DNA from: Rothia nasimurium
Lineage (GTDB): Bacteria; Actinomycetota; Actinomycetes; Actinomycetales; Micrococcaceae
Direction: 5' to 3'
DNA length: 64,000 nt
Assembly: GCF_928382285.1 (NCBI RefSeq)
Contig: NZ_CAKMSS010000004.1
Coordinates: 1 to 64,000 of the forward strand
Of this stretch, positions 33,587 to 41,533 are shown in pieces. The translations under genes were made by a program, and so were the position numbers. The notes below the pieces were generated by a model, which saw only the letters and a list, made by a program, of their open reading frames with translations, was not told the DNA's origin and searched no databases. Numbering within the stretch: position 1 is the stretch's first letter; each line of letters opens with the position of its first letter.

Positions 33587-33865
33587 TCATTTCTTTTTCT
33601 TATCAAGAAGACTAAACCCCCATAATAAAAGCACCAACGGTGTCAACAGGGTCGATAGAGGCGGGTAACTTTTCACCACCACCCCCTGAGGAAAAGAATC
33701 CCAAGTGCAGGTATATCCCAGCGGAATAAGAGAAACTCCGGCATCTCCATAGATTGAATCTAGATTTGTTGGACACGAAGTAAACATACGAGAAAAAACA
33801 AATACTTCAATAAAGGCAACAAATACCCACAGGGAGAGGGCTATAAAAAATAATTTTTTAGACAT
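33587..33865 (-). CDS. Small membrane protein, unknown
   Basis: 92 residues with two hydrophobic segments (KLFFIALSLWVFVAFIEVFVF and [18 protein letters not shown]) and a loop holding two Cys residues (RMFTSCPTN, GYTCTWDSF) that may pair outside the cell. ATG at 33865 has GAAGGTT upstream and gives a basic start MSKKLFF, so I prefer it over the upstream GTG that overlaps a parS. A/T-rich. I do not recognise the family. Confidence 0.6.
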   Translation of the reverse strand: MSKKLFFIALSLWVFVAFIEVFVFSRMFTSCPTNLDSIYGDAGVSLIPLGYTCTWDSFPQGVVVKSYPPLSTLLTPLVLLLWGFSLLDKKKK

Positions 33866-33923
33866 ATTATCAACCTTCACACACGATATATATTCAGCAA
33901 AGGGCAGCTTGAAAATTGAGTTA

Positions 33924-33939
33924 TGTTTCACGTGAAACA
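33924..33939. promoter_or_regulatory. parS: parS site 4 (perfect consensus)
   Basis: TGTTTCACGTGAAACA, the full 16-bp palindrome, lies just upstream of the 33587-33865 gene. Confidence 0.85.
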
Positions 33940-33986
33940 GCGATAAATCTCAGAATTTACAATAATTCAACCCTAGAGAGGTGCTT

Positions 33987-34313
33987 TTAAGATTCTAGAG
34001 GGTCCTTGCCAGGGTCATGAATTGACGAGCTCTCCCTGCCGCTTTTCTGGGGCGCTTCAAATCTGGCCGACCGCCCGGGAGCAAAAGAAGAACCATATAA
34101 TTCCATGGGCTGAGCTAAACCATCACCCACCACAGATTTACCACCGGATGATATATCACCCTTACTAGCGGCAAATTTATTTTTAGAATTTCCCGCTTTA
34201 GGCTTTTCCTTAATAACTACACGGCGCACAATGACGACAAAGACAAGGAACATCAAACCGTAAATAATAAAAACACCAAACCAGGAAATAAGTTCATAGA
34301 AAAAATTCATCAT
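33987..34313 (-). CDS. Small single-pass membrane protein, unknown
   Basis: About 108 residues. One helix (FYELISWFGVFIIYGLMFLVFVVIV-like, residues 4-28) is followed by a basic stretch (RRVVIKEKPKAG) and a Ser/Gly-rich cytoplasmic tail. Three ATGs in a row (34316, 34313, 34310) follow AAGGAGG; the middle one has the best spacing. It lies in the A/T-rich gap between trxA and parB with no recognisable partner. I do not recognise the family. Confidence 0.58.
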   Translation of the reverse strand: MMNFFYELISWFGVFIIYGLMFLVFVVIVRRVVIKEKPKAGNSKNKFAASKGDISSGGKSVVGDGLAQPMELYGSSFAPGRSARFEAPQKSGRESSSIHDPGKDPLES

Positions 34314-34643
34314 CATCACCTCCTTGTGATATTCCCAGTATAGAACAACCCCCTCACCACACACACAATATTTACTGCGAATTGGAGAAGTCAGAGCCCC
34401 CACGAGAAGGGACCAGATTGGCCCCGCTTGTATGCGTACACATCAAGGAAATCGGGAGAATTTTGGTCCCTACTGCAAAAAACTGAGGCTCTAGAAGCCG
34501 CCCTCAGTACCTAACGCGACTTAACCGGCATCCAAGTAAGTTGCACCCTCTTTAAGGCCCTCAGACGGCCGTACAGCGCTTTTTCACCTCTCCACAAGCC
34601 CAAAAAAACCTAGATTTCCATTCAAGGTCACCCACATACGCCA

Positions 34644-34659
34644 TGTTTCACGTGAAACA
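34644..34659. promoter_or_regulatory. parS: parS site 5 (perfect consensus)
   Basis: TGTTTCACGTGAAACA, about 80 bases beyond the parB stop and directly next to its terminator. Confidence 0.85.
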
Positions 34660-34663
34660 TAAA

Positions 34664-34698
34664 GGAGCGGCACCTACGTTTCACGCAGGTGCCGCTCC
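34664..34698 (-). terminator. Terminator of parAB
   Basis: A 12-bp perfect stem (GGAGCGGCACCT) beyond the parB stop; on the minus strand it is followed by CTTTATG, which enters the adjacent parS. Confidence 0.65.
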
Positions 34699-34741
34699 CA
34701 GGTATCACGGGCAGGCCAGCCAGCTCAGGCTGACCGCTCCC

Positions 34742-35851
34742 CTATTTTTTCTTGAGCTTGGGATCAATGATGTCAAGAATTCGGTTGAGGTCATCCACCG
34801 AAGCGAACTCAATGGTCATCTTGCCCTTACGAGCTCCCAGATTTATTTTGACGTTGGTATCCAGCTTGTCTGCTAGAGCATCTGCCAGATAATCCAGTCG
34901 CTCAGAGTGATCTTGGACCTTGGCACCCTTCTTGGTGCGCTCGGGCTCAGCCGAAGATCCTGCAGCTACGAGCTCTTCAACTGCACGCACAGATAAACCC
35001 TCATTGACGATTTTCTGGGCTAGAGTCTCAATATCAGCGGCCTTTTTCAGCCCCAGCAGGGCACGGGCATGCCCCGAAGAAATGGTACCGGCAGCAACCC
35101 GGCGCTGCACCAGGGCAGGCAGCTTCAGCAGGCGGATAGTATTTGAAATCTGCGGGCGAGAACGACCGATACGCTGGGCCAACTGCTCCTGGGTGGTTCC
35201 AAACTCTTCCAAGAGCTGCTGGTAGGCGGCAGCTTCTTCAATGGGGTTAAGCTGCGACCGGTGCAGGTTCTCCAGCAGGGCATCCCGTAGCAGGTCTTCG
35301 TCCTGGGTCTCACGAATAATCGCCGGAATAGTGGTCAGGCCCGCACGCTGGGTAGCGCGCCAGCGACGCTCACCCATAATAAGCTCGTACTTTTCAGCAC
35401 CACCTTCCCGGCTGGGGCGCACAACAATCGGCTGCAGTACGCCGATTTCCTTGATGGAATGCACCAGCTCCTGCATATCGTGCTCGTCAAAGTCGGTACG
35501 GGGCTGCTTACGGTTAGGGTGAATATCGGTGACGTTGAGGGTAGCGAAATCGGCACCGGGCACAGGTACCAGACCATCGCCTGCAGCGGCAGTCTCGTCA
35601 CCAAAGAAGAAATCGACAGGACGCCGGGAACCGCTTGCGGTGCGCAGGGCAGCTCCCATGTCTGCCCGCTTCTTCTTTGATGTTTCACGTGAAACGCTCT
35701 TCTGGGCGGGGGCAGGAGCCTCTACACCCAGCCCCAGATCTAGCTGTTCGCTCTCTACCGACTCGGTGCTTTTCTGCTCCACCGGGGGCTTAGCGCTCTC
35801 TGGAATGAGAGCTCCCAAGCCACGACCTAGACCGCGTTTCTTCTCTGCCAC
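34742..35851 (-). CDS. parB: Chromosome-partitioning protein ParB
   Basis: 369 residues. The start at GTG 35851 follows GGAGG and gives MAEKKRGLGRGLGALIP, the usual actinobacterial start; a TTG 18 bases upstream is weaker. The CTPase core has HPNRKQPR near residue 112 and the C motif GERRWRA near 160. The HTH segment (TQEQLAQRIGRSRPQISNTIRLL) contacts parS. The C-terminal dimer domain ends in KLKKK. ParB loads at parS, spreads as CTP clamps and cooperates with ParA. Its own coding sequence contains a parS that encodes VSRET. Confidence 0.95.
   Translation of the reverse strand: MAEKKRGLGRGLGALIPESAKPPVEQKSTESVESEQLDLGLGVEAPAPAQKSVSRETSKKKRADMGAALRTASGSRRPVDFFFGDETAAAGDGLVPVPGADFATLNVTDIHPNRKQPRTDFDEHDMQELVHSIKEIGVLQPIVVRPSREGGAEKYELIMGERRWRATQRAGLTTIPAIIRETQDEDLLRDALLENLHRSQLNPIEEAAAYQQLLEEFGTTQEQLAQRIGRSRPQISNTIRLLKLPALVQRRVAAGTISSGHARALLGLKKAADIETLAQKIVNEGLSVRAVEELVAAGSSAEPERTKKGAKVQDHSERLDYLADALADKLDTNVKINLGARKGKMTIEFASVDDLNRILDIIDPKLKKK
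35681..35696. promoter_or_regulatory. parS: parS site 6, inside parB
   Basis: TGTTTCACGTGAAACG has the perfect 14-bp core and encodes the VSRET stretch of ParB. Confidence 0.8.
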
Positions 35852-36050
35852 GTTGACCTCCGTACTCAAAAGTTTTCCTCACCCAAGTCTAGTGGAGTCA
35901 GCTCCCCCGCATAGACCAACGGCGCCCTGTTCAAACACAAGGCGCCGTCATTCTTACTGAGCTTGTTCGAAAGGCTACGCAGGCTCACGCTCGCTGCGAC
36001 CCTACCTTGCCTTTCTTTAGATATTTACTAAAACATCGCAAAGAAGGTGT
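35852..36050. other. parA-parB intergenic with a weak repeat copy
   Basis: This 200-base gap has no gene. GAGCTTGTTCGAAAGGCTAC from 35959 and GCAGGCTCACGCTCGCTGCGA resemble the 1637-1675 hairpin and the segment near 16500. Confidence 0.3.
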
Positions 36051-37058
36051 TTACACTCTTTTTGCCATCTCCATAGCAGCCTTCAGGTAGGCCACAGCAC
36101 CGGGTGATGCAGGGTCATAGCTCATCACGGTTTGCTGGTAGCTGGGAGCTTCAGAGATGCGCACAGAGCGGGGAATAGCGGTTTCAAGCACCTGCTCAGG
36201 GAAATGTTCACGCACTTCGTCAGCCACCTGAGATGAGAGGTTGGTGCGGCCGTCGTACATGGTAAGCAAGATAGTGCTGATGTGCAGATCAGAGTTGAGG
36301 TGCTTTTGAATCATGCCGATATTTTTGAGCAGCTGGCTCAGACCTTCCAGGGCGTAGTACTCACACTGAATGGGAATGAGCACCTCCCGGGCGGCGCAGA
36401 AGGCATTGATGGTGAGCAGCCCTAGCGAGGGAGGGCAGTCGATAAAGATATAGTCAAGACGCGGCAGTCCGGCAACTTCTCGCGCGGCAGCATAATCAGA
36501 GACAGCGCTCTTCAAACGGGTCTCTCGAGCCACCATAGAAACCAGTTCAATCTCGGCTCCTGCAAGATCGATATTGGCTGGAGCGCACCAGAGGTTTTCG
36601 ATATCGGGGCAGGGCTGCACAATATCTGCCAGGGGCTTGTCGTCAATCAGCACATCGTAGGTAGAGGGAACCTCCACCCCGTGTTCTATGCCCAGCGCGG
36701 TCGAGGCATTACCCTGGGGGTCGTTATCTATGACCAGCACATTCATGCCCTTGAGGGCGAGCGCCGCGGCAAGGTTCACTGCGGTTGATGTTTTACCCAC
36801 CCCGCCCTTCTGGTTAGAGATGGTGAAGATGCGGGTCTCTCGGGGGCGACTGAGGGTTTCACTGGCCAGCTCTTCGAACTGCTGCTTGGCCGAGCGAGCC
36901 TGCTGGGTGATGGGGTTATTCTGAGCAGCCACAGCGTCAGTGCGCTCCAACTTTTCACGTGTTTCACGTGAAACATGTGAGCCTCGGTCAGGTTTGGCCA
37001 GGGCGTCCTGGGGTTCAGGTGGCAGCCCAAAATCGGGGATATTGGAGATGGTAGACAC
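36051..37058 (-). CDS. parA: Chromosome-partitioning ATPase ParA
   Basis: 335 residues. After a roughly 75-residue low-complexity N-terminal extension with VSRET (encoded by a parS) comes the deviant Walker A TISNQKGGVGKTSTAVNLA, then VIDNDPQGNASTALG and FIDCPPSLGLLT. The pattern is that of chromosomal ParA, which binds DNA non-specifically and moves ParB-parS complexes. GTG start with GAGGGAGC upstream. parA precedes parB, with a 199-base gap holding a repeat copy. Confidence 0.96.
   Translation of the reverse strand: MSTISNIPDFGLPPEPQDALAKPDRGSHVSRETREKLERTDAVAAQNNPITQQARSAKQQFEELASETLSRPRETRIFTISNQKGGVGKTSTAVNLAAALALKGMNVLVIDNDPQGNASTALGIEHGVEVPSTYDVLIDDKPLADIVQPCPDIENLWCAPANIDLAGAEIELVSMVARETRLKSAVSDYAAAREVAGLPRLDYIFIDCPPSLGLLTINAFCAAREVLIPIQCEYYALEGLSQLLKNIGMIQKHLNSDLHISTILLTMYDGRTNLSSQVADEVREHFPEQVLETAIPRSVRISEAPSYQQTVMSYDPASPGAVAYLKAAMEMAKRV
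36960..36975. promoter_or_regulatory. parS: parS site 7, inside parA
   Basis: TGTTTCACGTGAAACA, perfect, encodes VSRET of ParA. A half-site TTTTCACGTG lies directly before it. Confidence 0.85.
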
Positions 37059-37179
37059 CGGCTATGCTCCCTCGGTAGGTGTGGTGGTCTCGCTTATCTA
37101 AGGTTACCCGCTCTCCCCCACCTCTCGAAACATCGAAAAATAAACACCACTATTATGTTGTTTTACAGATAAAAACCCA

Positions 37180-37195
37180 TGTTTCACGTGAAACA
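37180..37195. promoter_or_regulatory. parS: parS site 8 (perfect consensus)
   Basis: TGTTTCACGTGAAACA in the gap between parA and the divergent GNAT gene. Confidence 0.85.
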
Positions 37196-37208
37196 CTTTG
37201 CGCACCCC

Positions 37209-37214
37209 TATAAT
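37209..37214 (+). promoter_or_regulatory. Putative -10 element TATAAT of the GNAT gene
   Basis: A perfect TATAAT 8 bases before the ATG at 37223, with no ribosome binding site, fits a leaderless start. Confidence 0.55.
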
Positions 37215-37222
37215 CACTGACC

Positions 37223-37744
37223 ATGACCACCATTCGCAGAGCCCTCCCCCACGACGCCCAGACCCTAGCTGCCCTGTCTGCCACCACCTATGCGCAGACC
37301 TTCAACTACTACCCGCCCGAAGACCTCGAGCACTACCTCTCCACCACCTACACCACCGAAAACTACCTCGCCTATCTCGCAGACCCCAGCATCGCCATCT
37401 GGCTGGCAGAAGATACGGACGCCGGCACCCCACTGGGCTACGTCATGGCAGGCCCTGCTGGCCTCCCCCACCCTGATTGCAGCGACCAGGACGGTGAACT
37501 CAAACGCCTCTACGTCTTAGCGGATCAGCAGGGCTCAGGGCTGGGTACCAGACTGTTAGAGACAGCCCTGGAGTGGCTAGAGGTCGAGTACCCCCACCGT
37601 TCTCTCTGGCTGGGGGTCTGGTCTGAAAACTACGGCGCCCAGCGCCTCTACCAGCGCTACGGCTTTGCGCGTGTTGGTGACTACTACTTCACGGTCGGCT
37701 CCACTCAAGACTACGAGTTTATTTTCAGAAGAGACCCCCGATAG
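37223..37744 (+). CDS. GNAT-family N-acetyltransferase
   Basis: 173 residues. The acetyl-CoA binding turn is LKRLYVLADQQGSGLGTRLLE (QGSGLG, near residue 105), followed by SLWLGVWSENYGAQRLYQRYGF, a standard GNAT motif B. Substrate unknown; pattern is like RimI/ribosomal or small-molecule acetylases. It is divergent from parA with a parS in the gap and may be leaderless. A 32-bp palindrome follows and ends the transcript. Confidence 0.9.
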   Translation: MTTIRRALPHDAQTLAALSATTYAQTFNYYPPEDLEHYLSTTYTTENYLAYLADPSIAIWLAEDTDAGTPLGYVMAGPAGLPHPDCSDQDGELKRLYVLADQQGSGLGTRLLETALEWLEVEYPHRSLWLGVWSENYGAQRLYQRYGFARVGDYYFTVGSTQDYEFIFRRDPR

Positions 37745-37757
37745 ATTCCACATAAAA

Positions 37758-37789
37758 AGCCCGGCTTCCCTGTACAGGGAAGCCGGGCT
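37758..37789. terminator. Bidirectional terminator between GNAT gene and rsmG
   Basis: A perfect 32-base palindrome AGCCCGGCTTCCCTGT and its complement, flanked by A-runs on the rsmG side, separates convergent genes. Confidence 0.75.
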
Positions 37790-37809
37790 GTGCCGTCCTG
37801 GTCTAAAGC

Positions 37810-38460
37810 CTAGAGGCTTACTCGCACCACGGTGGTGGGCTCTTCGAGCAGGGTCTCGCCAGCGACCAGAATTTCGGTCTCGCGAGCTCCGTACTTGTTG
37901 AGCTTCTTTTTGGCCTTGGTGATTTCGTCAGCCGCGCTACGACCCTTGAGAGCCAGTAGCTGGCCGGTGCCGCGCAGAATCGGCAGGGTGATGTCCAGCA
38001 GGCCTACCAGGGCAGAAACAGCGCGGGCGGTCACGTAGTCAGCCTCGACCTGCCCCACGGCCTGCTCGGCGCGGGAGCGCAGGATTTCGACGTTATCCAG
38101 CCCGAGGTCGTCCACAACCTCGGTTAGCCAGATGACGCGGCGCTCCAGGGGCTCGATGAGGGTCAGTTTGAGGTCGGGGCGGGCAATGGCCAGGCAGAGG
38201 CCGGGAAGGCCCGCTCCTGAGCCCACGTCGGCGACGCGGGCGCCGTCCTCGATGAACTCCTCAACCACGGCGCAGTTGAGCACGTGGCGCTCCCAGAGGC
38301 GGGGAACCTCGCGGGGGCCGATGAGGCCGCGTTCGATGCCGCTGGTAGCCAGGTGCTCCACGTAGCGCTCTGCCAAAGGCAGGCGGTCACCGAAGATCTG
38401 GTCGGCAGCTACCAGGGTAGGGCCAGCCAGTTCGGGAAGGTCGGTGGTTGCTTCGCTCAT
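37810..38460 (-). CDS. rsmG: 16S rRNA methyltransferase RsmG
   Basis: 216 residues. The SAM-binding motif is VADVGSGAGLPGLCLAIARP near residue 78, and RLWERHVLNC near 55 is a family hallmark. RsmG makes m7G527 in 16S rRNA; its loss gives low-level streptomycin resistance. It is the last gene of the rpmH-rnpA-yidD-yidC-khpB-rsmG unit, 3 bases after khpB. The position next to parA is typical of many bacteria. Confidence 0.95.
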   Translation of the reverse strand: MSEATTDLPELAGPTLVAADQIFGDRLPLAERYVEHLATSGIERGLIGPREVPRLWERHVLNCAVVEEFIEDGARVADVGSGAGLPGLCLAIARPDLKLTLIEPLERRVIWLTEVVDDLGLDNVEILRSRAEQAVGQVEADYVTARAVSALVGLLDITLPILRGTGQLLALKGRSAADEITKAKKKLNKYGARETEILVAGETLLEEPTTVVRVSL

Positions 38461-38463
38461 GGT

Positions 38464-38994
38464 TTAGTCCTCCGCCGGCATGATGACGATGTGACGGTCG
38501 GGGCCAGCGCCTTCTGACTCTGAGTAGAGGCCGTGGGCTGCCACGATGTCGTGCACGAGCTTACGCTCGTAGGAGCCCAGGGGCTCCAGGTGTACCTCGT
38601 CGCCGGTTTCTTTGACGCGGGCAATGGCGGTCTCTGCCATGTCAACGAGGGCCTTCTGGCGGCCGGCACGGTGCTCAGCGATGTCCAGAATCAGGCGGGT
38701 GCGCTGGCCGGTGGCAGCGAGCACCGAGAGGCGCACGAGCTCCTGCAGGGCGTCCAGCACTTCGCCGTCCTCGCCCACGAGGGCGGTGAGCTCGGTGTTG
38801 TTGCCGTCCTCGGTCACAACCGAGAGGTAGGTGCGGCCGTTGCGCACCTCGATGTCGATGTCGCCGTCAATGTCTGCGATGTCGAGAAGTTCTTCGAGGT
38901 AGTCGGCGGCGATGTCGCCTTCGTCCTCAAAGCCCTGCTCTGCGGCGTCTTCAAGGACGCTGTCTGCGGCGGTTTCTTCGTAGGCTTCAGTCAT
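38464..38994 (-). CDS. khpB: KhpB/Jag-type RNA-binding protein
   Basis: 176 residues. An acidic N-terminus (about 1-40) precedes a KH-like domain (GEDGEVLDALQELVRLSV near 90) and a C-terminal R3H domain (ETAIARVKETGDEVHLEPLGSYERKLVHDIVAAHG), with R3H-type basic and His residues. Jag/KhpB binds RNA with KhpA and affects cell-wall growth in other bacteria. It sits in the conserved place right after yidC. Confidence 0.9.
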   Translation of the reverse strand: MTEAYEETAADSVLEDAAEQGFEDEGDIAADYLEELLDIADIDGDIDIEVRNGRTYLSVVTEDGNNTELTALVGEDGEVLDALQELVRLSVLAATGQRTRLILDIAEHRAGRQKALVDMAETAIARVKETGDEVHLEPLGSYERKLVHDIVAAHGLYSESEGAGPDRHIVIMPAED

Positions 38995-39015
38995 GGGTTC
39001 CTCCTGTAGCTGCCG

Positions 39016-39987
39016 CTATTTCTTCTTGTTCTGCTGCTTTTGGCGCTTCTTGCTCATGGGCTGCTGACGCTGGCCGCGGTTGGCACGCTCACGCTGGGCT
39101 TCAAGCTCAGCTTCGTGCTCTTCCTTGGTCTTACCAACGGGGGGCAGACCCTTAGCGGCGCGGCGCTCGTTGAGCTCACGCTCGGCCTGAGAGCCGGGGG
39201 TGGGGTTGTTCTTGATGACCCAGTACTGCTGGCCCAGTGACCAGAAGTTGGAGACGGTCCAGTAGACGAGCACACCCAGGGGGAAGTTGATACCCGAGAT
39301 AGCGAAGACCAGGGGCAGCACGTAGAGCATGATCTGCTGCTGGCGGTACATGGGGGACTGCTTGGCGGCGTCCGACATGTTCTTCACAGAGAGCTGCTTG
39401 GTGATGTAGAACTGGGTGGCGCTCATGAGCACAACCATGATGGCGGCGATGATGATGGTGGCGGCGTGGTTGCCGTCGCCGGGGCGCATCATAGTGGAGA
39501 AGAGGGGGGCGCCGAAGATGTAGGCGTCGTTGAACTGCTCGACCTTGTCGTTGGAGAGCATCAGGATGCTCTCATTGTTGGCAGCTGCGCTGGGTACACC
39601 GTTGAGCACCTGGAAGAGGCCGAAGAAGATGGGCATCTGCACCAGGATGGGCATGCAGGAGGCCAGGGGGTTGGAGCCGGTCTTGCGGTAAAGTTCCATC
39701 TGCTCCTGCGCCATGGCCTGGCGGGAGAGCTGGTCGGTCTTGCCCTTGTACTTGGCCTGGAGCTTGGCCAGTTCAGGCTGCAGCTCCTGCATACCGCGCA
39801 TGGCCTTGATTTGCTTCATGAAGAGCGGGATGGTGAGGGTTCGCATGACCAGGGTCAGGCCGATGATGGCCAGCACCCAGGTGACGCCGGACGCGGGGTC
39901 CATGCCGATGGCGGTGAAGAGTTCGTGGAATGCCCAGAGAATCGCCGAAACGATCCATTTGAAGGGCCAGAGAATGATGTCGAACAT
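39016..39987 (-). CDS. yidC: Membrane insertase YidC
   Basis: 323 residues of the Gram-positive YidC type. The five-helix core has the segment LTLVMRTLTIPLFMKQIKAMRGMQELQPELAKLQAKYKG-like start near residue 40, the hydrophilic-groove Arg in VMRTLTIPL and QQQIMLYVLPLVFAISG. The C-terminus is basic and ends in many lysines, as in ribosome-binding YidC. It inserts membrane proteins together with or without SecYEG. It follows yidD in the operon. Confidence 0.95.
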   Translation of the reverse strand: MFDIILWPFKWIVSAILWAFHELFTAIGMDPASGVTWVLAIIGLTLVMRTLTIPLFMKQIKAMRGMQELQPELAKLQAKYKGKTDQLSRQAMAQEQMELYRKTGSNPLASCMPILVQMPIFFGLFQVLNGVPSAAANNESILMLSNDKVEQFNDAYIFGAPLFSTMMRPGDGNHAATIIIAAIMVVLMSATQFYITKQLSVKNMSDAAKQSPMYRQQQIMLYVLPLVFAISGINFPLGVLVYWTVSNFWSLGQQYWVIKNNPTPGSQAERELNERRAAKGLPPVGKTKEEHEAELEAQRERANRGQRQQPMSKKRQKQQNKKK

Positions 39988-40045
39988 AGTTCTCTCCCTG
40001 GCTCGGGTATGTGAGCCGGTTGTGGTGGACTGCAGCCAGTACCTG

Positions 40046-40450
40046 TTAGTGGTTCAGGTGCTGGTGCGGGTGGTTTAGAAGTATTATTTTGGGTTCGGTG
40101 CCGGGGGCGAAGGTGCGCCGCCCGGGTGGAACCGGGTCGAGGCCTCCGGTGGCCCAGGGGTGGCAGCGCAGTAGGCGGCGGACGGTCAGCGAGAGGCCGC
40201 GTATGGCGCCGTGGGTGGTGAGCGCTTCGAGCCCGTAGGCTGAGCAGCTCGGATAGTACCGGCAGACGTTGCCGTAGAGCGGCGAGACGATGGCGCGGTA
40301 GACCTTGATGAAAGCGATGAGGACGTTCTGGGGCAGGGTGATAGCTGCCTGAACGATGGTGGTGGGCACGACGAACTCGTGGGGGGCCTTATCGAGTAGG
40401 ACGTCTTCGTCCGTGTGAGCCCCGCTGGGGTGCTGATGGGAGGCGCTCAT
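40046..40450 (-). CDS. yidD: Membrane insertion efficiency factor YidD
   Basis: 134 residues, longer than the usual 70-90 because of extra N- and C-terminal tails. The core LIAFIKVYRAIVSPLYG, then CRYYPSCSAYGLEALTTHG with the hallmark Cys residues, and RLLRCHPWATGGLDPVP, identifies YidD. It helps YidC insertion, and its start sits 3 bases after rnpA. Some tail length may be poorly conserved. Confidence 0.93.
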   Translation of the reverse strand: MSASHQHPSGAHTDEDVLLDKAPHEFVVPTTIVQAAITLPQNVLIAFIKVYRAIVSPLYGNVCRYYPSCSAYGLEALTTHGAIRGLSLTVRRLLRCHPWATGGLDPVPPGRRTFAPGTEPKIILLNHPHQHLNH

Positions 40451-40453
40451 GGC

Positions 40454-40816
40454 TTAGAGCTCCTCTCGGGCGGTGGCACCGATTTTTTTGAGGGTGGTGG
40501 CCAGCGCGCTGGTCAGGTCTGTTTCGAGGTCGGTGTAGGGGGCGGACGCTGCCGGCGGCAGGGCTCGTACGACCACCTGGTAGCCGGTGGGGTTTTCGGC
40601 GACGAAGGGGGCGATGATCTCACGGAGGCGCCGCTTGGTTTTATTGCGGGTAACGGCGTTACCGACGGCCTTGGAGACGATGAAACCGATGATGGTTGGT
40701 TCTTCGCCTGTTTTGGCTGTATATAGAACTAAGTTCCGACGCCCTGAGCGGGCGCCGGAACGTGTAGTTGCTGAGAATTGAGCCGAAGCTCGCATCCGGT
40801 GCTGTTGTGCCAGCAC
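40454..40816 (-). CDS. rnpA: Ribonuclease P protein component
   Basis: 120 residues. The RNR-type signature KAVGNAVTRNKTKRRLREI near residue 65 is complete, and VARAL/IGFIVS strands match. The protein binds the P RNA and aids tRNA 5' processing. The GTG start has AAGGAG 6 bases upstream. It follows rpmH and precedes yidD, the usual order. Confidence 0.95.
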   Translation of the reverse strand: MLAQQHRMRASAQFSATTRSGARSGRRNLVLYTAKTGEEPTIIGFIVSKAVGNAVTRNKTKRRLREIIAPFVAENPTGYQVVVRALPPAASAPYTDLETDLTSALATTLKKIGATAREEL

Positions 40817-40911
40817 GTAGTCTCCTTTGTCTTTTCGGTTGTCTCTCGGCGGGCTGCGTGGTCACGCTGGCCTGCACAAGGGGCTAGGCCGAGGCGAGGA
40901 GATGTGAAGCC

Positions 40912-41049
40912 TTATGCTGAGAGGCTTGCGCGGCCCTTTGAACGACGGTTCGCGAGGATGGCGCGGCCTGCACGGGTGCGCATGCGAAGACGGAAGCCGT
41001 GCTTCTTGGCGCGGCGGCGGTTATTCGGCTGGAAAGTCCGCTTGCTCAT
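40912..41049 (-). CDS. rpmH: Ribosomal protein bL34
   Basis: A 45-residue frame, [18 protein letters not shown], then [18 protein letters not shown], which is unmistakable bL34. First gene of the rpmH-rnpA-yidD-yidC-khpB-rsmG unit, with its promoter in the origin interval upstream of dnaA. Too short for a 60-residue cut-off but fully supported by sequence and position. Confidence 0.97.
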   Translation of the reverse strand: MSKRTFQPNNRRRAKKHGFRLRMRTRAGRAILANRRSKGRASLSA

Positions 41050-41533
41050 TTGGTTACTCCAAAAATGGTTGGTACGGGGGCCAACCTTTCAACAGTTCTT
41101 CGAACAGGTTGACGCTTCTTGCTCGTGTGTTAGCTCCGCCGCGTAAGGGGCGGATATCAGGCCTTAGATATAGGCATAGTCCTAGCACACTTTGACTAAA
41201 CAACTCTAGAAGAGGTTGCGATATAAGGTCAAGCCCGCTAGGGGTAGGTCTTTAATCACAGGCAGGTGGGAGAGTTTGCCCACACCTGTGGATAGCTTGC
41301 GAGCGCGCTCGCCCTAGCGAGAGTTATCCACAGGCACACCGGGGAAAGTTGTAAGTTACAAAAACTGCGGCTTTGAGCTAGCGGTGCGCGGTTTAATCAC
41401 ATACTGTAAACAGGTACTCCCCTCGTTAAATCACAAGTTTTCCACCCTGTGGATAACATGGTGATAAATCGGTGGGCCCTGCGGCTAAGCTGTGGGTAAG
41501 TTTTTTGCGTGACCTGAGATTAAAGGAGAGCCA
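41050..41533. other. oriC: rpmH-dnaA intergenic, candidate oriC interval with DnaA boxes
   Basis: Perfect DnaA boxes occur at 41324-41332 (TTATCCACA) and 41448-41456 (TGTGGATAA), and close variants at 41287-41295 (TGTGGATAG) and 41491-41499 (TGTGGGTAA). The region also carries the divergent promoters of rpmH and dnaA. The change in gene orientation around dnaA supports an origin nearby. Confidence 0.65.

Larger units (their letters stand above)
34404..34741. other. Non-coding gap before parB end
   Basis: I see no gene in this stretch. It holds the parS at 34644-34659 and the parB terminator. Confidence 0.5.

Noticed and set aside
39466-40014. 182-residue plus-strand open frame
   Set aside because: It is antisense to yidC and is rich in His/Glu/Gly only because of codon complementarity.
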